The position numbers and the translations under genes are program-made. From positions 25,498,562-25,562,561 of the forward strand of contig NW_004454178.1 in the NCBI RefSeq assembly GCF_000283155.1: a stretch of DNA of 64,000 nucleotides, in the 5' to 3' direction. Each line of letters opens with the position of its first letter. The stretch's first letter is position 1. The notes below the pieces were generated by a model that saw nothing but the letters and a program-made list of their open reading frames with translations, had not been told where the DNA came from and did no database searches. This DNA is from Ceratotherium simum simum (Eukaryota; Chordata; Mammalia; Perissodactyla; Rhinocerotidae). Of the stretch, positions 53,855 through 64,000 are shown one piece after another.

Positions 53855-54030
53855 CAGCCATGGCCTGTTTTGTATGGCCCTTTAATTGAGAATGGTTTTT
53901 ACATTTTTTAACGGGAAAGGAGAGGGAAAAAAAGCGAAAGAATATGCAACAGAGATTATACAAGGCCCACAAAGCCTAAATTATTTATTATCTGGTCCTT
54001 TACAGAAAGAGTTTGCTGACCCCTGGTGAT
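53855..54030 (-). mobile_element. hAT-type DNA transposon remnant
   Basis: The sequence holds GAATGGTTTTTACATTTTTT, AAGGCCCACAAAGCCTAAA and the terminal phrase TTTACAGAAAGAGTTTGCTG with ACCCCTGG. This is typical of a common mammalian hAT-derived MER element whose end reads CAGGGGTCAGCAAACTC on minus. The exact family is not determined. Confidence 0.6.
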
Positions 54031-57000
54031 AACCCATCAGGGAGTGGCATTGCAATTCCTTAAGGTTTCACCTATGTCAATTATGATGGGGCACAGGTAG
54101 GGAGCAAGGCATTGGGAGATCAAGTAGATCTTGATCTGATCTTGATACTGATGAAGTGGTGCTTCCTCAGTGGGGGATGATGGTAATGATTGTGATTATG
54201 GAGAAGGGCAGCTCTTTATGTTGATGCTGGAGACCTTGGAAAAAGAACATGATAGGCTTAGGACACTTCACTGCCAGCTTAAGGCAAGCTCTGCAGCCTG
54301 AGGGCCTCCATGGCAGCTCAGCAGATCCACATCTCCTACAGCCACTGGGTAGACTGCCGGAAATCAGGCCTAGACTCTGATTATGAGGTTCCCAGAACTA
54401 CAAAGTAAACCAAAGTCACAGCCTTGACAGGTCCCCTATGTCAAGGTCAGGAGTCAGATAGGGAATGATCCTGGGCGATGGATGTGGGCAACCAGGGAGA
54501 TGAGCTGAGCATTTCAAAGCCCCAAGTTCCTAGGAGGCTCCTAGTTGGCAGAAGCAATCATTTCCCCCCTGCAGAGAACAGATTGTCCTTGCCACATACC
54601 TTAACTGGAGCAAGTGCCTTGCAAAATAATGCTTATGTTCCATAAGACCTGCCCTTAGCACTCCCCTGATTCCAGGCCTCTAATGAGAGCCAGGTCTCAG
54701 CATAGCTGGAGCAGAGAAGGTAAGCCCTGCTCTGGTAAGAACCAGCCTGTACACCCAAGGAATTGCAGACCTGGCTAATAGATGCTGGCAGGACCTGGAG
54801 GGACACATATGCTGGTGGCTTTTCAGAGTGTTGCAGGGAGAGGACTAGAGGCTAGAGGAGAATTCATTGGCATAGGGGTGCTCATCTGTGATTTAGAACT
54901 CAATGTTTTGGCAAAGACACTAGGTTCTAATTGTTTGCTGTGACAACTCCAGTGGTGTGCTGGTGAAAGTTTAACAACAGGCTCTCTGAAGGGGGAAACA
55001 AAATTCGCGGCCTTTATGGTGTCAATACTCCCACCCTGGCCAATTTCAAGCTACCAACACGACTCTCTTAGGAAGGAGGCAATGCCTACCAAGGCCAAAA
55101 GCGTGCAGAGAATAGGCCACTCCCCCCACCCTGGGCTCATTCCAATATGGCCAATGTAAGCATTTCTTTAGAAAGTAGAGTCTGGATCTGCTCAGTTACA
55201 AGGAGCAATGGGGCTCTCAAAGTTCAGCACCAATTTTTCCAAACCCTTCATTTAAAAGATTTTAAAAGGGGCTGTTGTTACCAATTAATCTCAATGAAGT
55301 GTTCATTGCAAAAATATTTGTCAAGGTTATTCAGACCTCTGGCTTCTTGTATGAGGAGTCTGTTGTAAGTCAGTTCATGCTGGATTTGTAAGAGTGGCTC
55401 TCAAGACACTGTGGCAGGGACGGACCAGTCCTGGTTCAAGGCACTCCTGCTCTTCATGGCCAGAAAACCTACTGTCAGCACAAAGGAGGCTGCTCAAGTT
55501 CCTGTCCCCTAAGTGAGGGTCCTGGTTAGGACAACGTTGCTTGTCTGAATATTGGTGTAAGTCATTAGGGTTCCAGTGAAGGAGAGGTGGCTGCCAGGCA
55601 CCCCTGTTTCATCCTCGTGGAGTGATCCTGCTCTCTGGGACATTTCCTCCCGGCCCCACCTCTTGTAGCCTGGGCCTGGAGAGCCAGAAGTTGGGGCTGA
55701 ACTTGGTGTTCCAGCCTCGAACTGATTCCAGCCCTGGGTGTCTAAGGCCAGAAGCAGGTCACCAAAGTCTCAGTTCCTGACAGATTGTTTCTCGGTGGTA
55801 GGGACGGTAAGCATGGCCCACAGTGGACCAGCTGCGCCTGAGCCCTCCTGCCCCTGGTGTTGAACATTGGCCCAAGAGATACAGACTTGCAATTGAAATT
55901 GATTAAAAGAAAATGGACTTACCTTATAGGTGAGCTGCATAAGTTAATAGTCTCTGTTTTTAGAGGGGTGTATTTGTGCAAATGTGTACGTAGAAGAAAA
56001 ACGAAAAGGAACATCAGAACTTTTACAGTGATTTTTCTCTGGGTTGTGGAATATTGGTGACATTAGTTTTCTTCTTTATATTTTTCAGTATCCTTCAGAC
56101 ATTCTCTAATAAGTATTTATTATATGTTATACATATTTGTATATAGAAATTATAAATTCTATATAATCTGCATTTATATACTATAATAAGCATTTTTATA
56201 ATTAGAAAAAATGTGGTTTTAAATGTTATAAACCACTAAATATAAAATAAAAAATTAATTTTCAATAGGATGTTTATTATCAATTTAAAAAGGCTTGCTT
56301 TGTGACCCATCCTATATTAATAGAGACAGAGAATTGGGACCACAGCAGTAAAAAGCAAAAGCACTGAATTCTTTATATTGCAAAGTTATTATTTTTGTTT
56401 GAATTCTACTCATTTCCCGGTTTTTGTCATCAATAATCAGATCAATGTGAGTTTCATGCTGTTTTGAACAACCACTGCTGGAGATTTACCAAGCTTATAT
56501 TTATCTTTCGAAACTTTGCAGAAGTGACAAACAAATAAAATAAGCTACAGAGCAGAAGTCAGATGAGAAAATGATAAAGGGCCCACGGAAAACAACCTGC
56601 CAGACACAGACCAGGTGCACCGTGGGGCCACGAACAGCTGGAATAAGAGCCATGTGCCCTCAGCTGGGATGGAACAGCCCAACATTTGGGGGCTTTTAAG
56701 AGTCATGCCAAGACACAAATGTTACAGAGAGGTAAAAAAAAAAATAAAATGATGGGCATGGCTAGATCTGTGAAACCAAAAGAAAGTCCATGTGGCAATA
56801 CTGCTGAAACACAGAGCAGAATTTGTGCTTTTTGGAGGTATACATCTTCCTTGTAGAACCATGGAAAACATGCATGCTGATGGAAAACACTGGAGGGAAT
56901 ACGTAAAAGTGACATATTTCTGTTGAGTGGATGGAGTGGAAGTGTTCGCCATGCTCTGCAAGTGGCCTTCCTGTTTTGCTTGTACAAACAATCTAGGGTA

Positions 57001-58079
57001 CCGAGGTTGCTAATTCCTGTGCTCTCTTTCCATCGGATTAAAAACCAAAACCAAACAAAACCTCTAATGCTGTTTGCTTAAAGGCGGTGCATCTCTCGTG
57101 AGTGGGATTTCAGGCAGCCGACGGAGAGATGTGACGTGAGGCTCTTCCTGGAACAGATCCCAGGCGGTGTGGGCGAGCCCTCGGGGTGGGTGGGTGGGCT
57201 CAGCCCTGCCCCTTCCCCACCTCCTGCCCACAGCTCTGGATGCACGCCACCTGGCGAGGCCTTAGTGCACCTCTGGGACACCTTGCAGCCCCGTCCTCCT
57301 CCAACACCCGGGGTTCCCAGGTTTGAACATAGGCTACTCTGCTCCTGCTCTTCCATCAGTGAAGAGTAAGTGTGGCCCCCTGTGTCATCTGGGTGAGAAC
57401 ACCGAGCCCCGAAACATGACAGTGGTCAGCTCTGGGTGGGGGCTGATCAGTGTCCTGGCAGTCACATGGTCACCAGGTAGAAAGAATCCACCTGTCCCCT
57501 GTTCTCACTCTCTGTGGTGCCTGAGATGGGGACACTGTGCACGCACACCTCCCACTCCGGTCCTCAACTTCCATTCTTGCCCTCCTCTCTGTCTGCCTCA
57601 CTCAGCACTCCAGAGTTCTTCTAAGACTCAGAACTCATCAGCCAGCTGCCCCTTTCAGGCAAATTTTGATGGCATCCACATCTGGGGGAATGGAGGTCTT
57701 TTATTCTTAGGGACTAAATTCCTGTCACCTTGGCTCTAGGTTTAGGAGTGTTCTCCAGATTTGTTTGGAACTCACTCAAAATAAGAATTATTTCCTCTTT
57801 TTTCCAAAGATGAGCTTCACCTCATCCTATCCAAGGTTGTTTTTTTTTTTTTTTCCTCTTTTATCCCAACTTCTTCTCCCTTCCCCTCACTATTCAGGTC
57901 ATCAAGATTTCAGGCCACATTTATGTAACTGCAGAGATGAACTATCCTCTAAGACACCCTTCACTGGCCAATAAAGGGAATCACTGCAGGCTGCAGGTGG
58001 AGATTCTACTACTGGGAATTGTCCCTCCAGGTCTTTGGAGGGTGCTTAGACCAAGGCCGAGTGACACCTGCATGGCCCT

Positions 58080-58168
58080 GTGTGTGTGTGTGTGTTGTGT
58101 GGTGTGGTGTGTCTCTGTGTGGTGTGTAGGTGTGGTGTGGTGTGTGTGTGTCTGGTGTGTGTGTGTGC
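58080..58168 (+). repeat. (GT)n and GTGTG-rich imperfect microsatellite
   Basis: An imperfect GT array contains interspersed GGTGT and GTCTCTGT variants. It produces the Cys/Val-rich open frame seen there, which is not a gene. Confidence 0.95.
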
Positions 58169-59084
58169 ACCTATCACTAGGGACCGGCGTCTTTCACTGG
58201 CATCAAAAGACTGACCCGTTTTCAGTAAACACCTTCCTGTAGCCGACGAAGCCTTTGTTGTGTTTGTATAGGAGACCTGAGATGCATCTCCAGTTGAGCC
58301 GGGCTGTGTTGAAGAGAAGTAGTGGGTGCTTAGCCGGTGGGAAGGAAGTTCAGCCATGGCTCTCCAGTGAAATCTCACCTTCTTTCTTTTTGGAAAATTC
58401 CCAAGGCTCTGGTTTCCTTTTTCTCAGTCGTAATTTAAACCTCTCTTCAGACACAAAGTCAACAGAGGACAACGGGAATACCCTGAAGGCATAACCCCCA
58501 GTTGGGACTTGGAGCTGGCTGTGAAAGCCTCTATCCTCGGTGGTGGTGGGCACCATGCAGCCATGTACACTGCCGAGTCCCGCGTTTCCAAAGAGAGCTT
58601 CCAGGCAAGGTGAGCCAAGTGCACTCAGCACTTGTCGAGAGCCTATTAAGTCCCAGCAAGCTGAATTGTGTTTGGCTTGTTTGTAAAAGTTCATTGCACT
58701 TACAATAAAAACAATTGCTTCAACTCTTAAAATATTCCATGCTCCTCCTGCATGCAAACCCCCAAGAATCTCAGCGGTGGGCCTGGCCCCATTCAATGAT
58801 GCAGCCTTGCTTACCTCTAGATGCTGGCATTATGCCTACTATAACCTGTCCCAAATTTAAACAATTGTTGGGCATATAAAATTCATCTATTTTGATTGAA
58901 CAAAGAGAATGGACAAGACGAATGTCTAAACTGTTAGCCAGATAGCGCCTTTCTGAAGAAACACATCGTGCCTGGACCTCTGTCTCAGTAAGGACCGAGA
59001 AATGGGCATGTTCTCCCCCTTGTGGGGCCATCTAAGAGGAAGTGTTCCCATCGGTCAAGAGCCAGGAACTTCGAGGCAGGTCTG

Positions 59085-59222
59085 TGTGGTTGCTGAGAGC
59101 ACAGACCCTGGAGCGAGCCCCAATCCCGGCTCTGCCATTGACTAGCCGCAGATTCTGGAAAATCTGAGCCTCAGTGTTCTCTTCTGCAAAATAGGGTTAA
59201 GAGTGGACCCACCCTGGGGATT
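59085..59222 (+). repeat. MIR SINE fragment
   Basis: The sequence reads GAGAGCACAGACCCTGGAGC, CGGCTCTGCCATTGACTAGC and GAGCCTCAGTGTTCTC. It is a well-preserved MIR just left of the L1 element. Confidence 0.75.
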
Positions 59223-59224
59223 GT

Positions 59225-60440
59225 TTCTTAAAAATTAAAAAATCTTTAAGTTGTGGTAAAATACACATAACATAAAATTTACCATTTTTTTACATTATAT
59301 TTTTTACAAAAATCTTAACCATTTTTAAGTGTACAGTTTAGTAGTGTTAAGTACATTCCCATTTTTGGGCAACCCACACCCAGAACTCTTCTCATCTTGC
59401 AAAACTGAAACTCTGTCCCCATTAAACACTAACCCCCCATTCTCCCCTCTCCCCCAGCCCCTGGCACCTGCCATTCTACTTTCTGCCTCTATGAATCTCG
59501 ATGACTCTACATACCTCATATGAGTGGAATCATACAGTATTTGTCTTTCTGAGTCTGGCTTCTTTCACTTAGTATAATGTCCTCAGGGTTCATCCCTGTT
59601 GTAGCCTGTGTCAGAATTTCTTTCCTCTTAAGGCTCGTATTCCCTTGTATGAATAGACCACATTTTGCTTATCCATTCCTCCATTGATGGACACTTGGGT
59701 TACTTCCACCTTATGATTACTGTGAATAATGCTGCTGTGAACATGGGTGTATAAATACCTCTTTTTTTTTTTTTTTGTGAGGAAGATCAGCCCTGAGCTA
59801 ACATCCATGCCAATCCTCCTCCTTTTTTTTTTCCCTTTTTCTCCCCAAAGCCCTAGTAGATAGCTGTATGTCATAGTTGCACATCCTTCTAGTTGCTGTA
59901 TGTGGGACGCCACCTCAGCATGGCCAGACATGTGGTGCGTCGGTGCGCACCTGTGATCTGAACCCGGGGCGCCAGTATCAGAGCACGTGCACTTAACTGC
60001 TAAGCCACGGAGCTGGCCCTAAATACCTCTTTAAGACTCTGCTTTCAATTCTTTTACGTATATACCCAGAAGTGTAATTGCTGGATCATATCGTAATTCT
60101 ATTTTCAATTTTTTGAGAAGTCACTATACTGTTTTCCACAGTGGCTGCACCATTTTACCTCCCACCAGCAACGCACAAGGGTTTCAATTTCTCCACATCC
60201 TCGCCAACACTTGTTATTTTCTGGGTTTTTTTTTGATAGTAGCCATCCAATTGAGTATGATCTAGTATTTCATTGTGATTTTGATTTGCATTTCCCTAAT
60301 GACTAACGAATTGAGCATCTTATCATGTGTTTATTGGCCATTTGCATACCTTATTTGGAGAAATGTCTATTCAAGTCCTTTGCCCATTTTTGAATCAAGT
60401 TGTTTGTTTTTTGTTCTTGAGTTGTCTTGGAGGTGGTTTT
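59225..60440 (-). mobile_element. L1 3' end (LINE-1), minus orientation, interrupted
   Basis: The plus strand reads as the reverse complement of an L1 ORF2 end and 3' UTR, with hallmark phrases such as CCACAGTGGCTGCACCATT, GATTTGCATTTCCCTAATGA and AAGTCCTTTGCCCATTTTTG. It is 5'-truncated and carries no intact frame. A SINE splits it at 59764-60019. Confidence 0.9.
59764..60019 (-). mobile_element. ERE-type SINE, type B, inserted in an L1
   Basis: A T-run is followed by the reverse complement of the type B body and head, ending CGGAGCTGGCCC. The 12-base L1 sequence TAAATACCTCTT is duplicated at 59752-59763 and 60020-60031. It interrupts an antisense L1 3' end. Confidence 0.95.
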
Positions 60441-62539
60441 GAGAATTAAATGGGAAAGTGCATGAAATGTGCTTAGCGTGGTGTCTTGAACACAGCCAGT
60501 GGTCTGTGCGTCAGTTATTACATTTAGTGAGGCATGAAACAGTCATGCTGGGAAACACTGCCTAACAGAAAATGGAAGAAAGAAGTTTCCACCAGGCTTT
60601 CCTTCCTTTCTGCACTCCCTGGCACTCTGCCACCCCTCACAGCCTCCAGCCTCACACTTCTCACGTCACAGCCGTAACCCCAGACTGGACTGCTCTACCT
60701 GCTGCAGGGGTCCTGGCTAGGCCCCCGCCCAACCCTCCCGTCACACAGCTGCCATGCTGCGTCTGGGGGCATGGGGTCCCAATGCCACGTCTCACCGCTC
60801 CCAGTGGAAACAAACGGGAACTTTAGGAAACATGATTAAACTTTTAAAATAACATTTTAAATAACCTGTAAATTTGGCTATGTGAATTATGAAACCCAAG
60901 CCACTGTTCAGCACAGTATATACAACGCACATTTTTTTGGATGAGATAAAAATAAAAACAAACCAAAGGATGCCCAGGGGTTGCATCTCCTGAGAGACCT
61001 TCGACTCCCGCGGCAGCTGGTCCAGGATTCCACCCTGGGGATCATTTTGAGGGTCAGACACTGCGGTTGCCTTCATCCCCTCCCCTTCCACGTCCCACAA
61101 GGCTGCACCTCCGGCCTGCGCACCCCCCACTCCTTTTCCTTTCCCTTTGCCCATTGGGTTGGTCTCTGATCCCTGCCAACAGGCCCTTTACCACCTTCTG
61201 AACAAGACTTGGTATTCCCTTCCCTCTGACGCACTCGCCTTCAAATCAGATCAACATTGTACAAACAAAAATGACACGAGTCGGAGAAACAGGAAAACAA
61301 CATTTATATTGACTCTCACAGTGTTCACTGTAAAGCAAAAAAAAATGCTGCTACTGAGAAAGGAAGACCCAGCATTGCTGTTTTCATTGCAGGCGTGACC
61401 GGTGGCTGCCCTGGGTGTGCTCTGTCCCCGGGATCGTGGTCCACAGGCAGATGGGCCAGGCTGGCTTGCTCGGTGCCGGCGGTCCATCTGCTTGCCGTCC
61501 GCCAGGGCCGCTGTCCTGCCTCCTGCTGCCCACCTGGTTTTCTCTTATGCTTCCTCATCTTTACTAGAGATTGAGCTGCCTTAAACTGTTTTTGTTTTTG
61601 TACTGTGTTATTACAAAATCCCAGATCATATTGCTTCAAGTTGCTTTCTCATTTGTGCTGTCTTTGCCCAGTTTTCTCTTTGTGGTGGCCTCCAGTCAGG
61701 CTCCCTGGACACGGACTCCAAGATGGAGGTTTGTGTGTGGGGATGGAGGAGTGTGCTCTCAGGAATAGCCCCCCAAAAGGGTGAAGGAGGCAGGATGGGG
61801 CAAGGGAGAACTGAACACCAGGTACTTGCAGCTGAGGACTTGCAGGAGCCCCCTGGGGCTCTGGGCTGGGCACAGCCCTGCAGGGACCTCCTGAGTCCAG
61901 GTGAAGGGCTGGGCCGTTATATCCGTGGAGCCTGTGGTAGGACCCGCGAGAGAGGGTGTAACCTTGAGGAAGGCAGCTCCCTTCAGCTAAGGACAATTCC
62001 AGAAAGGAGCTGGGCTGGGAGCTGGGCCCTGCTGCAGGACTGTCCTGGGGGAATCTGGGTGGCACGGCATCTGCTCCGTCCATCCCTCGTGTTACATGCA
62101 TCCACTCACCTTGCACACTGAGTTGACCCCCTCTGGAAGCATATTCTCCAAGATTCTGTCTCATCTCCTTCCCTGGGTTACTGACAGGAGGGACGCTGGA
62201 GCTGGTCTCGAGGTCTCAACTGATTCTCATTATCTACTACCATTCTAGATTCCCCGCTGCCTCTGCTAGCGCCTCTGCTGGTCTCAGCGGCTTAGCTGGT
62301 AGGAGGACCCAGACCCTCATCCCTGAGGAGTCTGAGCCCCCGGTCACCACACCCTCCTCAGGCTGTGACTGCTGCTCTTCTCCATTTTCCACCAAAGCTG
62401 GGCAGGTGAGCAACAAGAGGTGCTCTAGGGGTCACCTGGCTGCCAGATTTCTGCCTCCACCCCAATCACAGCAGCCTCACCTGCTCCTGGTGACCAGGGT
62501 CATTACTCCTGCCAGGCTGGTGACTCCTTTCCTTGCTTG
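60441..62539. other. Intergenic sequence, no feature named
   Basis: Two kilobases contain short open frames on both strands, the longest 171 codons at 61649-62164 on minus, none with a recognisable domain. I see no tRNA, no SINE and no simple repeat of note. Confidence 0.55.
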
Positions 62540-63560
62540 CTGGTCTCTGGGCACACAGAACCCAAAGTGACCAGTGACAGCCATAGATCACAGTTTAGTG
62601 GAACTCTTACTGTGTACCCTGGTGGAAGAGGTCTCCCTCTGGAGGAGAAGCACACGCTGTCCCAGTGGATCCCTAGAGGTGAAGGTCAGGGAGCTACTCC
62701 TGCTTCCACCCCTTGGTTCCCAGACCCATGCGTTTGATCAACTGGAGACAGCAATTTATGATGGTCGTTGATTTAGGGTGTATTCTGTGTCCTAAAGGAC
62801 AGATTCCCATCCTTATAGGTATCTTCTTTCACTGGTGCCTCAGCTGAGCCTTCAAGAGGCCCACTCCATGACTCACTCAGACTGGCAGCTTCTGGATGGA
62901 GTGGTAAGCAATAGACCCAGTGGACCCATGCTCATGTGCCCAACACCACACCGCCTTTGCTGTGAAGTGAGTCCTTCGGTCTGGAGCAATATTATGTGGC
63001 CTTCCATATCTGTTGATCAAACATTCTATAAAGCCTCAGATAGTGGCCATGAGGCAGGAAAAGCAAATCATACTTGGACATGTGTTGATTCAGTCAAGAT
63101 AAATCACTGCCCTCTTTAGGGTGGAGGAGTCCAATGTAACCAGCTTTCTGCCAGTTGGGTTCCTCAAGGGATGGTACTAGAACGAGGGCTCAGCTCTGGT
63201 TTCTGGTGCTGTCAAGTTGGACTTCAGCAGTTGCCTTAACTAGGTCAGCCTTGATGGGTAGGAGCCCACACCACCCTCCATGGCTATTCACTGAATGGCC
63301 AACGGCAGAGGCATGCTGATTTCAACTGGTCAAGCCATTTGTCTCCGTGGTTGTTTATTGCCTCTTCCATGGCGCTCTCTGGTGGGTGTCAGCATGGGAT
63401 AGATAGAAAGATGTTCACACATCTGTCTACATACATGCCCCTTCCACAAACTCCTTATCCCCAGTCTTTGAATCTTTCCAGGCCCAGACCAGCAACAATC
63501 AAGCCTTTTGAATACATTCTTACCTCGGGTCACTTCTCTTTCTACACAAAAGAATAGCCA
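62540..63560 (-). mobile_element. Possible ERVL-type internal (pol) remnant
   Basis: Phrases such as GGTACTAGAACGAGGGCTC with AGGTCAGCCTTGATGGGTAG resemble the antisense of a common ERVL-like pol/integrase region. Reading frames are short and broken on both strands. The MaLR-type LTR follows directly to the right. Assignment rests on remembered repeat phrases, so it is tentative. Confidence 0.4.
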
Positions 63561-63576
63561 AGTGTGCTGCCCAAGT

Positions 63577-64000
63577 GTGGTGGCCAGAATAATGGCCCCC
63601 ATATACGTTTACATCCCAATCCCTGGAACCTGTGAGTATGTTATGGTACATGGCAAAAGAGACTTTGCAGATGTCATTAAGTTGAGGATTTTGGAAAGGG
63701 AAGATGATCTTAGATTATCTTGGTGGGCCTCATTTAATCATATGTGTCCTTATAAGTGAAAGAGGGAGACAGAGGGGTCAGAGTCAGAGAAGGACATGTG
63801 ACAACAGAAGCAGATATTGATGTGATGTGATTGCTGGAAAGGGGCCACAAGCCAAGGAACTCAGGTGGCTTCTAGAAGCTGGAAAAGTCAAGGAAATGGA
63901 TTCTCTCCTAGAGCCTCCAGAAAGAACACAGCCCTGCCTGCACCTTGATTTTAGCCCTATGAGACCCGTTTCAGGCTTCTGACCTCTGGGATTGTATGAT
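63577..64000 (+). mobile_element. MaLR-type LTR, cut by window end
   Basis: The segment starts near GGTGGCCAGAATAATGGCCC and contains CAAAAGAGACTTTGCAGATG, GGTGGGCCTCATTTAATC, GGCCACAAGCCAAGGAA and GATTTTAGCCCTATGAGACC. This is the phrase set of a common mammalian MLT1/MST-like LTR. Its 3' end lies beyond the window. Confidence 0.7.

Larger units (their letters stand above)
47241..59084. other. Intergenic sequence upstream of PER2
   Basis: About 12 kb hold no supported gene. Contents that I could name are the CA and GT repeats, the 19-base minisatellite, an L1 fragment at 49.8-50.0 kb, a hAT remnant at 53.9 kb and MIR/L2 pieces. An AT-rich block lies at 56090-56290. Open frames up to 150 codons (for example 51957-52409) have no domain and no start context worth trusting. 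In human the next gene on this side, TRAF3IP1, lies further away. Confidence 0.65.

Noticed and set aside
57937..58242. Cys/Val-rich open frame of 101 codons
   Set aside because: It is produced by the GT microsatellite.

Overview
The window is vertebrate nuclear DNA. Seven tRNA-derived SINEs of the equid ERE type, most with poly(A) tails and matching target-site duplications, point to a perissodactyl. Horse or a close relative is most likely, but the sequence alone does not separate horse, ass or rhinoceros. There is no bacterial, plasmid or phage content, and most long open frames are chance or shadow frames.

One gene dominates: the circadian repressor PER2 on the minus strand, apparently complete except for the 3' part of non-coding exon 1, which falls in a 130-base run of N (46358-46487). 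I placed 22 coding exons (exons 2-23) with GT-AG borders and consistent phase. They give a 3,810-base reading frame (1,269 residues plus stop), beginning at 36972 and ending at 5146. The 3' UTR runs to about 3018, behind an AATAAA at 3038-3043. The CpG-rich promoter (about 46.6-47.2 kb) carries the tandem E-box-like element, a D-box and two CCAAT boxes.

Layout: 1-3.0 kb is intergenic DNA beyond the PER2 3' end. 3.0-46.6 kb is PER2, with ERE SINEs, old L1, MIR, MER5A and LTR remnants in its introns and a 77-base G run in intron 9. 46.6-64 kb is upstream intergenic DNA with no supported gene; it holds CA and GT repeats, a 19-bp minisatellite, L1 with a nested SINE, a hAT remnant, and at the right edge an ERV-like stretch and a MaLR-type LTR.

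The encoded protein has the known PER2 parts in order: HLH-like region, PAS-A, PAS-B/PAC, beta-TrCP degron, CK1-binding region with the FASP serine cluster, nuclear localisation signals, proline-rich region and CRY-binding tail with the CxxC zinc pair. The promoter elements would place transcription under CLOCK-BMAL1 and PAR-bZIP/E4BP4 control. The distal 3' UTR has seed matches to miR-24, miR-25/92 and miR-30. I found no undescribed system. The observations most worth checking are an apparent one-base loss that shortens the PER2 C-terminus, a changed LXXLL motif, an acceptor pair at exon 20 in which the second AG opens on a stop, and the poly(G) tract.
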